DNA from: Hypholoma sublateritium FD-334 SS-4
Lineage: Eukaryota; Basidiomycota; Agaricomycetes; Agaricales; Strophariaceae
Direction of reading: 5' to 3'
Assembly (NCBI GenBank): GCA_000827495.1
Contig: KN817628.1
Span: 1 to 64,000 of the forward strand
Length of the DNA: 64,000 nt
Positions within the stretch are counted from its first letter, which is position 1, and every line of letters begins with the position of its first letter. A program made the translations under genes and the position numbers. The notes beneath the pieces are model-generated. The model searched no databases. It saw only the letters and a program-made list of their open reading frames with translations, and had not been told where the DNA came from. Positions 46,912-58,862 of the stretch are shown here, one piece after another.

Positions 46912-48972
46912 CTATCTTTTCTCCAAAAGGGAGGGGCCCTCGCTATTCTCTATCGCCCTCCTTTGCCCCCTGCGAACGTACCATTGCACAAGAGGGAGCG
47001 TGACGCAGGAGATAACGACCCACGCAAAAAGAACGCCGAAGTTTAACCCAACTAGAGAAGGGTCGGCCTCGGTTAAGTATGAGATGAGCTGATTACGCAC
47101 GGGTGTTTCGCGTGCCAAATGCGATGGAACGTATAGAATTGGAGATATTGTAAAATGGCACGGCGTATCCGTAGTGGTATATCCTTGGAAGCACGGTGAT
47201 GGGGAAGACACACACAGACACATTAACTGTGGTTTGGGGGTGAGAGGGTGCATGTGAAAAGGGAGCTGACATACCAATGATCCACAGAATCATGAAGAAG
47301 GGGATGAATTTTGGCGTGAGTAGTGTGATCAGAGATTCCAGAGCAAGACCACTGTCAGTATAACCATGAGCAAGGTACAGATTCGTTTGGAAAGACTGGA
47401 CAAACACGGAAAGCATGCCGATCCAGTTGAGCATCCAGAATATTATGAAACCCCAATTGCCATATCTACAATCATTTCAGCCAGTGAGGCACCATGACAA
47501 GATGTAGCGTATTTACCTTCTTGTGAGGTCGATTTTGAAAGCTAGATTAAGGAGCGCGTAGAATAACTAGGCACCCGAAAAGTGATTGAGATAGTGAGGA
47601 CGTGTTTTTCCATGGACAAGAAAAACGAACTTACAGAGAGGAAGAAGTATCCAAACATTGAGGACACAAGTCGAACAATAATGAGAGATCTAAGCCGGAG
47701 GATCTTGTCGATTCCGGAGGCTTCACGGGCCCCATGCGCGATCATCTAGACCGTTTTTATTTATTTCTGAGTGCTGGAACGACGCACGAGCTTACTTACC
47801 ACAATAAAAAATGACAGTATGAGAAGATAGATTAGGCCAACGAATACGACCGCACTTGCTCTGTTTAGGCCATCAAAATCGGAGAAACGTATTAATTGAT
47901 GATACGAGCACGTACACTGGTTGATCGAAGGGTATAAGATTGACGATGGTATAGGAGATAGGGCTGACGACGGTCTGCGGTGAAATTGACAAGAGGGAAG
48001 CAAGATCACTCGACGAGGATAGCTGAGAGGCAAGTTGAATAGCAATTTGTAGCGTAAGTTTGTCGAGAGCTGTCTGGACCTGTGTTTTAGTGTTAGTATA
48101 GCTTGGCCCAGAGCCCAAAAGAATATAGGAAACCTACTAATGGCCTTATGAAGTCGCGGCTATTGACGAAGTACTTCGTGTTCAGTGCATTCTGATAAGA
48201 AGTCGCAGACCAGAACACGTACTAGGCGTTCTCGTTTCTTGCTTCCGCGGCGTAAACAGTGATTGCGTCTGATCCATTATATAGAGCAGTTGGCGAGGCG
48301 GTGGCGATTTGAAGGTCAGACGTAGCATTTTCATTGACTAGCATAATTTCGATGAATTTGGACACGAAACGAAGAGCAATGCCACTCACTGACGACAACT
48401 ATCCAAGTCTGGTCTTGTTTAACAGCTTCAATCACTTCGGGGATACCGTTCGCAAATTGGCTGCCAGGAAAACTATCCCATTTGATGTAAATCGCTGGCT
48501 CGCGCAAAAGACCTTCAGAAATAGTCCGCCCCACGTCTGCTCCATCAAAATCCTTTAAAATCGAAGATAAATCATTTAACTTATAGCGAATGAGCGAGAT
48601 ACGCACCACAATCCATCCTTTCAAGGGATGGGCGGGGACCTTCCACAAAGCACCCCAATAGATAGAAAACACGACAAATATTGTGACGATTACCAACGAC
48701 AACCCCGAAACATATGTTTTGAGGTAAATCATGCGCGCCCTGCTGACCTCCGGATCTCCTCTTGCGCGAAACCTCTTCGTGAAGAGGGGCGATGTTGGCA
48801 CACTCGCTTGCGTACTCCTCTCTGATATCTGTCCATAATTCGCTAACTTGACGGTGCCTTTGGAAAGCGTGTGCACTGGCGTAGGCGGATCCGCCGTGCG
48901 CAGCGTCGTCGCCGCCGACCTCGAATCGTGGAGGGTATTCGAGCGTGACGTGGAATCAGAGCCAAAGAGCAT
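46912..48972 (-). CDS. SNG1-family (DUF3533) multi-pass membrane protein
   Basis: The soluble N-terminus (MLFGSDSTSRSNTLHD) precedes a first membrane helix, LVIVTIFVVFSIYWGALWKV. A luminal or extracellular domain follows with DFDGADVGRTISEGLL, WDSFPGSQFANGIPEVIEAV and YAAEARNENAYRDFIRPL. The C-terminal half is several membrane helices: VVSPISYTIVNLIPFDQPV, FVGLIYLLILSFFIVV, LRLRSLIIVRLVSSMFGYFF, FWMLNWIGMLSVGLALESLI and GLNFGVLFAWVVISCVTLPL. FPITVLPRIYHYGYAVPFYN is the best family signature. Yeast Sng1 overexpression gives resistance to nitrosoguanidine, with a proposed role in plasma-membrane lipid distribution. Multiple short introns; an apparent TAG near 48.23 kb is removed by a 63-nt intron. 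Confidence 0.88.
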
Positions 48973-49884
48973 CGTCCAATCGGTTGGGATGAGATCCAGT
49001 CTAGTGTTATAGCCGTGTGGGCGTGGATTATGTAGGAATTGGCGCAGGCTTGGAAGGAGTTCTGATACGAACGCTTGTCGACTCCGGGCCTGAGCTTATA
49101 TGGCTACTCTGAGTGGGCGTATGCTATCGTTGATCGAGGCTTGACAAAGATATTATTAAGACCGAAGGTGAGTCCCGCTTCGGGCAGGTTACGAACCGCC
49201 GAGGAAAGTCAGCATCATTGCGTTGGGAATGGGACCCCAACGGAGCGAGTGCGGGGCATCTGAGACATTTGTCCAACAAAGGGGCTGGCGCCCCAATGCC
49301 ACGTTTACAAAAGACTTGAGCGCAAGCTCGGGCTTTTGTTTGTTTTCTCCTTGGAGTTTAGGAACGACGATGTGGTCAAACAGCGAATGCCCTAGTAGAC
49401 TAAGTATGCCAGTCTGGACTTTGTATTCAATAAGCGTCAAAATTGATTGCTTCTTGAATGGCAGGACATCAGTCGAGGAATGCCTATCGATATTGGCCAT
49501 TCCATTTCATATTTTAGTCGTAGAAGCCGTCCTAATGGATAGAGTCCCGTCCAAGAAGCTGCGGCGCCGCCCGTTGGTGTTGGTGTTAGTCGCACACACT
49601 GTCGGTTGATCAGAATCCGAAGGTAAGCGCCCCAGGTCATAGATATGTCGTAAGCCAGGCGTCTATAGTTAAATTGCCTTTGTGTGAACGCAGAGACATT
49701 TCACAAAATCCGGGTAAGTAGCTCTTCGTCTTTTGGTCGAGGTAGATGTTGAGTTGAAGGAGTTAAGAACCACGTAAAACTCGAACCTTGCTTGGCATTG
49801 AACCGGATCATTCCGGCCCGTCTTCCTGGCTCGCCAAAAAATCTGCGATGAAGGTTAACTTAGCCTACCACATTACTTACCATC
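48973..49884. other. Intergenic between divergent SNG1 and TSR2, with an unresolved ORF
   Basis: A minus-strand ORF at 49189-49500 begins MANIDRHSSTDVLPFKKQSI and contains KPELALKSFVNVALGRQPLC and LRWGPIPNAMMLTFLGG; its composition looks protein-like. A second minus frame (MTWGAYLRILINR) ends nearby without a clean splice between them. I do not recognise a family, and it may be a decayed gene or chance. Confidence 0.35.
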
Positions 49885-50463
49885 ATGAACCAGGATCTTC
49901 CCCGAACCACCGCACCTCCGCCTTCATCAGTTCTGTTTGCGCGGGGAGTCATTGCTAGACTCGCGATATGGACAACCCTCAGAATTGCCGTGCAAGAGAA
50001 CTGGGGAGGGCCCGATGCCGCAGCGAAGCGGACCTGGCTTGCCTCCGAGATCGTAGACGCGTTTGAAGACCAGGCTTCGATCCCGGATGACCAATACATA
50101 GAGGAGCTACTTCTTCAAGTTATGGTAGACGAATTTGAGGCCGTCGTCGAAGACGGGAGCGGGGAGAGCGTTGCAAAAGACATCGTGAGGCTATGGGAGG
50201 AGAGTTCTGTTGGCAAGCAGGATCTTGTCATAAAGTTTGAGGAACTCGCGGAGAAAGCCAAGGGAAAGAAAGCGAATGCGCAAGAAAAGGTCGTCAGTGA
50301 AGATGAAGAAGATTGGGAAGACGATGACGATGGTGAAGACGACGAATCTGACGGGGATGAAGCACCTCAACTCATAGAACATCCGGCCTCACGTCCAAAT
50401 CCACGAGAGCCTGAAGTAGATGAGGATGGATTTACGAAGGTCAAAGGCAAAGGTCGTCGGTGA
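49885..50463 (+). CDS. TSR2: Pre-rRNA processing protein TSR2
   Basis: A single-exon gene of 192 residues. The N-terminal domain has the TSR2/WGG signature: LFARGVIARLAIWTTLRIAV followed by QENWGGPDAAAKRTWLASEI and then DDQYIEELLLQVMVDEFEAV, VEDGSGESVAKDIVRLWE. The C-terminus is the usual acidic tract (EDEEDWEDDDDGEDDESDGD) and ends DEDGFTKVKGKGRR. In yeast Tsr2 escorts ribosomal protein eS26 (Rps26) to the assembling 40S subunit and is needed for 20S pre-rRNA processing. Length and domain order are normal. Confidence 0.93.
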   Translation: MNQDLPRTTAPPPSSVLFARGVIARLAIWTTLRIAVQENWGGPDAAAKRTWLASEIVDAFEDQASIPDDQYIEELLLQVMVDEFEAVVEDGSGESVAKDIVRLWEESSVGKQDLVIKFEELAEKAKGKKANAQEKVVSEDEEDWEDDDDGEDDESDGDEAPQLIEHPASRPNPREPEVDEDGFTKVKGKGRR

Positions 50464-51044
50464 CAGGTGAGACTATTGCTTATCCGTATGCAAATTCTGA
50501 CGGTTTGAGTACTAGAGCCGAATTGTCCAAATTGTAATTCGCAAATATATATCGTGATAATATACTTCAACTTCACGGGAGGAGGTCTTGCATTATTTGA
50601 CAGAGTGCTTATCAGAACGTCCGTCATTTGGATGGATAGTGTGGACGGCTGGGTACTGGGTACGAGACTAGCGTAATCGAAGGTGACCGGTGTGGCTAGA
50701 TGCGAAAGAAGCTGAAGTGATTCGAAGGTACTCAACACCAGATTGAACGCCCGTATTAACACAATGCCTATTACATGCTAATATTGCATTTCTCTATTTA
50801 TTACAGTAGATTTATTCCCTCCACTTGAACGAGGTGAAGGTGATAAGGTGTGTGCCAATCGATGATGGTTCTTACCCTACATATTAATTCTCGTTGACCT
50901 CACAATCATCAGGTCGTTTTCCAGTATCTTCCTTAACCAGCAGAAACGATACAGAATTTAAGCCACCACTGGGGTGGCCTTACAATCGCCAACCCGCCGG
51001 CGGGGTAGGCAAGCTATGGCAGTAGCGCCAAGTAGGTAGCGCAA
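50464..51044. other. Intergenic between convergent genes
   Basis: TSR2 and the membrane-protein gene converge here. A minus-strand ORF at 50367-50762 overlaps the TSR2 3' end and has no features. Confidence 0.5.
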
Positions 51045-52279
51045 TCACTGCATGTTAGGAGATGCATTAATCCTTTTTACAGCCTTCCATATAAGGCTGA
51101 GAGCCACGATGAAGGCCAATGCAACGGCCACGCAACTGGCCACCAACGGTCCGTCCAGTTTGACTCTGGACTCGCAGAATCCGGTGACTGCAACCACGAC
51201 TATCGCGAAGATGCAGAGGATTCCCGCCCTGCGGATCGCCAGGACAAGTCAGGTTCGAAACTATGCTTAGTGAGAGCGCGTTCTTACCATGCCGAAAGCA
51301 AGGCGGGCAGAGCCATCAAGGTCCAGAATCTATAATCATTGCATGCAGCCTGTAGCCGTTCAATTTTTTAGCGAAGATAATTCAACAAACAGCAGACCAG
51401 CAGCGGTACCTTTTCCCATCGGATGCTCCAGGCAGGATCCAAGAAATTGTCTCTGTGGCCAATGTAGTATGTACCAGACACAAAGCTCGCCCATACGAGG
51501 ATGAACGCCGATAACACGACGGTCCTGTACACGGCACTGTTGCATGCAGTCAGTAGCTGTACAAAGCCTACTACACATCTGAGTGGAGATGAAAATGGTG
51601 AGTGTCTGACCAACTGAACTTGATTAGATTATGGGCGCACCCGAGGACGGCAGTCGACGAGACGGCCAGAAGTGTCTGCCAGCCGGCTGCAATCTGGCGG
51701 AACGTTTCTTCCCAGCGTTGTCGGGAAGTAGGGCCATAGAGAGTAGGATCGTAGATGGGGAGATGATCGTAAATCGTGACATCCGGTAGACCCAATGTAG
51801 GCACCCCGCGAGTGGAGGGTCTGGGGTAATACCCATAATGGTGGTGGTAAACTGAGGGTATTCCGAGGGTTGTGAGATTATAAAGTATGCCGCCAATACC
51901 GCGAATGGGTAATTTGAGGCTGATGAAGAATGGGGATTAGATAAAATGCTTGGAGTGGGGCGAAAGATAGCGACAGCGCTTACATGATTCGAGTACAAAC
52001 GCTGCAACGTAAACTTCTGGAATCTGGGGAGTTGAATAATAATGTCAGAGAGCGAACTTGAGGTATTACCAGAAAAAGAACCGACCGTACCATCTGTTGC
52101 ATACCAATGTCTCCGGCAGGGATTGCTAAAATATCAGAAAGTCGCAATGAGCTTTCAAGCCCAACGTTCAAAAATATAATAGAAACTGCTGACGAAACGG
52201 TGCAAATAGTGGCACTCAGATAGGTGGGTAGATGAGCTTGAGAAGGGTGCGCCGGAATGGGAAACTCAGTAACAGCCAT
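51045..52279 (-). CDS. Multi-pass membrane protein of unknown function, copy A
   Basis: The start MAVTEFPIPAHPSQAHLPTY is followed by helix one, SATICTVSSAVSIIFLNVGL, and a segment MQQMIPEVYVAAFVLES. After further introns come GLPDVTIYDHLPIYDPTLYG and TSRQRWEETFRQIAAGWQTL, then LAVSSTAVLG. The next exon has QLLTACNSAVYRTVVLSAFI and LVWASFVSGTYYIGHRDNFL. A splice into AACNDYRFWTLMALPALLSA leads to helices GILCIFAIVVVAVTGFC and ASCVAVALAFIVALSLIWKA; the stop follows NASPNMQ. I count about five or six hydrophobic segments. Exon junctions around 51.86-51.99 kb are uncertain. No named family is recognised. The gene starting near 63.4 kb is a diverged paralogue sharing intron positions. Confidence 0.65.
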
Positions 52280-54398
52280 GGTACACAGACAATAAAAAGA
52301 TGGATAAAGTAGAATGAAATTTAGTAGGGTAATTATCAAGAAGATAGAGAGGCTTAGAAGGAATCGTACCACGACAGAGATACCCCTACTATATGTACGG
52401 CGGGCCACACCGACACAAAACCGCATGTGCACCTCATGGCTAGATGGGGGCACTATTTTGGGAGCCTATGCCGCGCCCGCCTTCCTACAGTTGGGCAAGG
52501 GGTTTGGTGGGGCCCCGCGGGGGGAGGGCCGATTGACTGCGGAGTCGTGATTAACATGAGCTGTGGAAGACGGTAGCCCGACTGCCAGGGTGCGCCGACG
52601 CTTCTAGATTCATTCGTCGCTCCATACGAGGCATATGTTCCGGATCTGCGAAGCTGACTGGCACAGTGCTTGCGCATTCAGCGGCTGGGTAAGCGGCGAA
52701 AGATTGCCTTAATATTTGTGAGTCACATTCATCAAGTTGTGCACGAGTACGGCTGACCGGCGCTGGCCCAACGTAACAATCAGCGCCCGGAACATAAGCG
52801 GTCGTGATAAGTTTCCTTTTGATAGTTCGTATGATGCGGCTTTTGAATTCAGTGAGAGCCACCGTGCTGAATTTGGGAAGCAATCACGGTAGTAGCTATC
52901 ATTGAGTGATTTTCGAGCTGGGTGGCGAGGTTTGCGCGAGGCAGAATATGTCGGGGACCTGCTGCTAGTAGCATGTGCATGAGTTCCGGTCGAACAGTTG
53001 TACTGGAGTCTGACGTCTAGGGATCATTCATCTGATGCAAAACGCATCAAAGAAAATGCCCACGTTCCATGGATAACGCCACAGGATTGAGGGATTTAGA
53101 ATCAATCGAGAATGTTAACGTTAAACGTTACTTAAATATGAATATGCGAATCCTTCAACCACCCACTGTCTCGTAGACGAACTCGGAATAAATAATAGCC
53201 GAAATGAAATCCTAAAGAGGTAATGAAATGTTCAAATGAGGCAATAGACACCGCAAGACTCATAAGATTCCAAAAGAGCCCGGCGCTTCGGGGAGACCAC
53301 TTGGAGAAATATTCCCTGTCAACATCGCTAATTGATATTTCAATACTAAGCATCCGCTCGAATCATCAACTTGCATTTATTTCAGGTAAAGTGCGCAAAA
53401 CATGCGGCAGCCCCATTCCCAACTGCCAAAGCACGAACAAAAATTCCACAGAAATCCGAACCGCATGCCCTGGTTTAGTTTCACAGATAGGTGTTGAATT
53501 AAATAATAAAGGCTAGTAGGGCCCTAGGACGTAATGATGCTAAGAAATTGACGGAATGAGATTTGCATGCCTTAGACAAGGTCATTCTTCATATTTCTAC
53601 TAACTCTTACTAACCATGATCAGTTGGACCCAGTGTAAGCCTCATACGTAGCCGCGTAATGAAGAGCGCTTTAAGAAGCAGTATTCGAGGTTTTAGCACA
53701 CGGGAACTGTGATGAGGATGGTATGGGCGATCAAGAAAGTGGAGTTCACAATTTTTTTAGATTTGGATCGCCCTGTCAATTTAATATGCGTGACTCGGAG
53801 TGATGCTTTCGTGGTCTCGATAATGAAGAGAAAAAATGAGCATGTTACACTCACTTGCAATACAACTAAATTTCTCAGAGACTCAAAGACCTAAAAGAAG
53901 AATTCTATACGCGCGAAAGTATTCTTGTAGACGAATGCTCACGTTGTCCGCTTTGACAAATGAATCATACCGTCATGTGCATCCAACCCTATAAGTTACA
54001 TCGATGCACTATATTGCGTATTGTTGGATACGGAATTGTTCAGAAAGCCTAAGAGTTGACGATGTTTCGCCGAAGTCCCACCGATGTTTCCACGGTATTT
54101 CGCCTGGTCCCTTGGGCGCTTAAGCGCTTAAGCTTGACTGGGTCTTTTTTTGTTCGTAAATGGCACATAGCAACGGCACATTTTATACAATGCATATTTC
54201 AATGGTAAAGCATGGCATGGCCGTGGTGCGTCCATAATTAAGCAAGCCAAATACAGCCATTCAGTGGCACCTCGTGAGAGCCTTGTGTGCAGGGCGTGCC
54301 ACTCTATTTATATCTAGGTGTGTTTACAACCATCCCCCTCGAAACATATGAAGGTACACCTATCTTTTCTCCCAAATACAAGATCTTTCAGCTACAGA
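52280..54398. other. Gene-poor AT-rich region
   Basis: No complete gene. Minus-strand pieces near 53.13-53.35 kb (SAGLFWNLMSLAVSIASFEH) and near 53.73-53.9 kb have hydrophobic or exon-like character but cannot be chained. A GCGCTTAA tandem palindrome lies at 54117-54136. Confidence 0.4.
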
Positions 54399-55344
54399 AT
54401 GAAATTTTTATTGCGGGTGAGTGCTCAATGCAGTGTCTGAAGTTCTGAAGTACCATTAGCTAGCACTTATATCATCTCGATTGCAGTTCATGTTACACTC
54501 AATATGGGCCCCCATTCGGCGCGAAATCAACCACCATCTCATTGCTGCTGGAGCTCCCGAATTCTTGGAAACCACCTTGTTCCCTATATTGGTCAGAATC
54601 GCAGCTTTGGCACCGACGACATCAGTCCCCTTGCCATGGCCACTCTACTACGTTCGGTGGCTCAACCAATCATCACCCCTTCGTTTCTTCGGTTTGCCGT
54701 GGTCTGGGCAACCATCTTCAGACCATCTATCTTACCAAAAGTACAAAAGTGAATCGGAGGAGGAACAATATTGGAAGGAAGCAGAAAGTGGGCAGAGGGT
54801 CTTGCAGCAGTCGGATGCGCGATATGCTGGGGTCAAGGCACACAGGTCAGATACCACTGGTCAGTACGCTCCTCCGTTGGTCATGTACTACACTCCTGCG
54901 CTCCTCCCCGAGTACCGTGACGCGCCGCGGAGAAAAAGGCAAATAAAGCGATACCATATCTCAGCCAAGAATTATTGCAAGTGGCACTGGATGGTCTTCC
55001 CCGGAGAAAAAGTGGGTGGAGTGGTCTTGGAACGGGGCCACCTTGTCGCAGCACTGATGCGAATTGTTCTTCAGGACCATCCAACGGTTAAAGAAGCAGC
55101 AAAGCTCAGAAGCCTACATACCGCAGCGGACTTGTGGATGATCGATCATATCTCGCGCATGCGGCACGACGACAAAGTTTTTCCTGGTGCAGGGCGAATC
55201 CGACCCGCTTGGACGCCAAAATACCAAAAAATATGGCTGAATTGGCTGAATTCACCCGAGCGGATCCACCCTCAGGCCTCAATGACCATACGAAGGACCT
55301 CATGTCAAATACGGACTCTGCTACGTGATCGCACACATCATTAA
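54399..55344 (+). CDS. Unrecognised 291-residue protein
   Basis: A short first exon, MKFLLR (54399-54416), ends at GTGAGT. A 70-bp intron ends TTGCAG and the second exon runs to 55344. The protein starts hydrophobic (FMLHSIWAPIRREINHHLIA), has a Pro/Trp-rich segment (LPWPLYYVRWLNQ), a charged middle (KSESEEEQYWKEAESG), then RKRQIKRYHISAKNYCKWHW and VLERGHLVAALMRIVLQDHP. I know of no family for it. The length, splice signals and even codon use over the whole frame support a real gene. It converges with GRC3, with only 46 bp between the stop codons. Confidence 0.55.
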
Positions 55345-55390
55345 TTTTGCTATATCTCATACTACAACTCGATAGTATACACTCACCCAA

Positions 55391-57851
55391 TCACATCTGC
55401 CCTCTACGCATAAGATTTCGCCTAACTCTCCGCTTCTCTGCGCCCATCACACCCTCCGATGCCTTGCCCCACAGCAAGAACGCCACCTTGTCGCGCTCGA
55501 CCCCGGCGACGTCGCCCGGGTCAACTTCTTTCCCGCCGCTGAAGTTCCGGAAGTCGAGCAGCCCCCAGACAGGTAGCTCCATCTCGCCCTTGACCAACAC
55601 ACGCGCCTTCGCAAGGAGTGGGTGGGGCAGCGGTGTCAGCATCTGCAGATTCGCTGTCGCTGCGCCCGTTTCGGCTATCCGGGGTGGCGATACGCCGCGC
55701 ACGAGAGCGATCCCGACGCAAGCCGAGGCCGGGGGAGGTGGCGGACTGTCCTGGCGCGTATACGGAATGCCGGTGCCTGTCACCGTACCGAGGTCGACGG
55801 TACCCGGCTCGCATGCAACGAGTCCAACGATGGCGCCGTTCAGTACACGGCTAATTTCATCCTCGACGACGTCCTCGCTGCCACTGCCGGTGAGCACAAC
55901 CTTGTCGAGCGCGGCGGCGCAGTCGATCTGGTATGGGGGTACCGCGCACAGGGGGCGAGCCGTATCCCATGACCGTGCGGTGACCTGGCCTAGCTCGCCA
56001 GGCACAGCGTCTAGTGGGAATTTGGCGTGAAAATACGACAGAATCGACATAGCGCGGTGATCTGCGGCAGTGTACCCAGCCGCCGTTGAGAACGATGTGA
56101 TGGGTTCAAGGATATGAATGGGCGCAGTGCTCTCCTCCATCGTATCACGAGAGTAATAAGCGCCGTATGTGTTCGCCATGGGTATGGTGGAAGCGGACAT
56201 AGGATATTCCTCCCTTGCTGGCGCCTGTACGTCATAGACGTGGGTCGCATCGGCTAGACCGTCGATATTCTGGTTAAGGTCAGCACCCAAGCCCTTTGAC
56301 CAGCCCATGGTGTTGACAACGAGGGGAATGACGTCTTGGATTCTGGGGTCTTCGTCGTCCATCATTTCGATTGCTGGCGTTTGTATATCCATGCGATATG
56401 TTTGAATTAGCGCCTGAATCGAATCTAAGTAGTGCGAAGGATTAGACCTTGGAGTTGTGGATCCAATAAAGTGGGCGTAATTCGGGAGAGTAGGATGAGT
56501 AAATGAGGGCCCTGGAAAATGATTCAGAAAAAAAAGATCAAGAGTGAAGAGGCCACGAACCAAACACGGGGGACGAAATGATATTGAGGGAGACCATTCC
56601 TCCTGGCGTGAACTCGGATTGACCTATGTCGCACTCGAGATACGCAACGTGTCGATAACTGTATTGACCGTCAGATGGAATAACACGAGAATGAGTACAA
56701 CTTACGAGCCGAGGAGATGATTCATCAGCGTCCGAGCGAAAGTACTCTTCCCGCTATTTCTGGGACCCTTGATTATGTGAGTTCCGGCAAGAACATCGGA
56801 GACGGTAACATCATTGAGCGCTTTGGACCACGACGGAGGTAAAGCAAACGCGTGCGATTCCTTGGACGGTTTTGTGATCTACGACGCATAAGTTTGATGC
56901 GTACGTCTCTGAAAAGGCGCATACCATGAAGATTCCTGGGATGTTGAACGGGGCCGTTGTACTGCTTTTTTGCCAACGCGATGGTTCGAATACGCCTTCA
57001 AATGTTCGGCATATTCGCCCGAGCCCCTCCACACCAGTCCTATTCTCCTGGATAGAAATGACCGTCTCAGATTCAAGGATACGTTGAAGACGCGTCGATA
57101 AATTTGATCTACTTAAAATAGATGTCGACGAAGATTGCCCTGAAGCGCGTAGAATAGGAAGTGGGGATGATCGCGGGGCGAAAACGGTATGTTGAGTGCG
57201 AGAGGCAGATAGCGTTGTTCCCGTGAGAGACAGCGTTCCCTGAAGTACCGCCAGTTTACAAGTTCCCAGAAGACATATCGAGTCCTTCGCAGTAATAGAG
57301 ACGATGGTTGTCCGGTCCGATAATCCAAATAGCGCAAGTTCGGTTTCATTCAAGAAGAAAACATTTTCGTCAATGATAGGTTCGAATGTAGATAAGAATT
57401 CAGCGTCGTCAGCCTGTTTTTGAAGATTCGAGGTGCTGGGAAAGAGTGAGGACATGTCAAAAGGTAACGTCTCGCCATCAGGGGACTCCTCGTCGGATGA
57501 ATCTTCTACTGGTCGACTCGGAGACCAGGCTCGCCGCGTGGGCGCTTCATTACCAAAGTCGTCCAACGTGCTGAGCACTGAGTCGGAGTCTTCGTCATCG
57601 GAGTCGACCACGATCATGTCGGTTTGATCTACGAATTCGTCTGCACGTTTTGCCTTTGGTGTTGGTCGCACAGCATTCGCTTTCCTTGGTTTCTTGATTT
57701 CAGGACGTGATTTCTGTCCAGCTGATTTTCGTTTGGACACATTCTTGGGGTTCACCGAGATAGCCGTGAGAGGTTCAGGAGGAAATTCGGGTAATTCAGG
57801 TTTTCTTTGAGCTTCCAGAGCTGCTTTTCTCGCTGCTACGGCGCTTAGCAT
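55391..57851 (-). CDS. GRC3: Polynucleotide 5'-hydroxyl kinase GRC3 (NOL9)
   Basis: The start MLSAVAARKAALEAQRKPEL is the conserved Grc3 N-terminus, followed by a basic and acidic linker. The N-terminal beta domain has SLSLTGTTLSAS-like text and the segment before the P-loop. The Walker A motif is HIIKGPRNSGKSTFARTLMN, followed by VAYLECDIGQSEFTPGGMVS, FIGSTTPRSNPSHYLDSIQA, and VIPLVVNTMGWSKGLGADL. All are landmarks of the Clp1/Grc3 kinase family; TTPRSNP and NTMGWxKGLG point to Grc3. With the nuclease Las1 it cuts and phosphorylates at ITS2 during 60S ribosome maturation, in the nucleolus. Short introns separate the exons near 56.57-56.93 kb. Confidence 0.93.
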
Positions 57852-58341
57852 GTCGGAAATGGGGAAGGAAATGACGAAGGAAATCGAAATTCAGGTACCT
57901 AAAAATATGTCGGACATTCAAATTCTCTCCGGCAAAGTCCGGAGAATATAAATATTCCTTCCTCTAGATCTGTATGCTCTTGACGGAGATCCGTAGAACC
58001 TGGGTGGCTATAGGTAGCAGTAGAGGTACAAGAGGGAAATTAAACATATATTAGCGTTATTAAGAAACTCGGGGATTTCGCAATGGCTCCTTACACACAC
58101 TGAGAATACCTTTGGATTTGCCGGGCTGCCCGCAAAGTTGCGTCCATTTCTACTGCACTCAAGTGCGCTTCGTGGTCAAATTTGAATTATGGAGCTTAGA
58201 ACTATGCCCGAAGGAATTTTAAAATTTCCTGTTCAGGCGGGTAATACCCCAACTCCAGCAACTGGATACTTTATAACGATTATCACCAGTCAGCTCCCCG
58301 CTCTCCTGTACGTCCCGCTACGGGTACAGATTATTACACTA
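57852..58341. other. GRC3 promoter and flank
   Basis: No ORF. A 7-bp inverted repeat, TCTCCGG...CCGGAGA with a 6-base spacer, lies at 57926-57945, about 80 bp upstream of the GRC3 start. Confidence 0.5.
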
Positions 58342-58862
58342 TGACGCATTATCCACGGCAGGAGGAATGGTCAACTTCGGTCTGCGAGTCCATTCGACTC
58401 TACACCCCTCATAGATCCTGGACCGAGAGACTTAACCCGAGCCTTCCATTTATTTGCGATGCGCGAGAGCGTGAAGGCGGCGCTTCGATTCATGGCGGCG
58501 CCAGCATGGAAAGCTTGGAACTTTACACCGTTTGCGGCGTTGGAAAATTCGACGACGGACAACAGTATTGACGCGTATGCCAGTCTTACTCGCGACCACG
58601 ATCTACCATCCAGGAGGCTCTGCCACGATGACGGACGAGAGCATAAGGCTGGGAAATGGCCTCGTTAACCCCGATTTGACAACCAGAGGCGCCGACGGGC
58701 TGAGGATAGTCGATACTTCAGTACGGGTACGGAGTCTCCTCCGGCCATGTTTCTAATGCAAACTGCTGGATGGTGAAAGCTCTGCCGCGGCCCTTTCCTT
58801 CGAGCTCACACCCTCAGGGTGCATTGTATCTTCTAGCTGAGAGAGCCCCAGATATTAATCAA
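58342..58862 (+). pseudogene. Relic of a GMC oxidoreductase 3' end
   Basis: Only the C-terminal part of the enzyme remains, in at least three frames. First LRSASPFDSTPLIDPG and FAMRESVKAALRFMAAPAWK read in one frame (58342 to about 58580). After a shift the frame gives ATTIYHPGGSATMTDESIRL and VNPDLTTRGADGLRIVDTSV, the H-P-x-G-(T/S)-A-x-M active-site region and the conserved VVDxSV block of glucose-methanol-choline oxidases. A third segment near 58815-58862 reads SSHPQGALYLLAERAPDI, matching the family end (TQxPVYxLAERAADLI). No 5' part is present. In wood-decay fungi such enzymes (aryl-alcohol oxidase type) make H2O2. The copy is dead. Confidence 0.8.

Noticed and set aside
48180..48250. Apparent premature TAG in the SNG1-like gene
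   Set aside because: A 63-nt GTACGT...CAATAG intron removes it and joins ARNENAY to RDFIRPL, the expected family sequence.
58341..58571. ORF starting MTHYPRQEEW as a separate small gene
   Set aside because: The GMC oxidoreductase relic in another frame explains this segment better.
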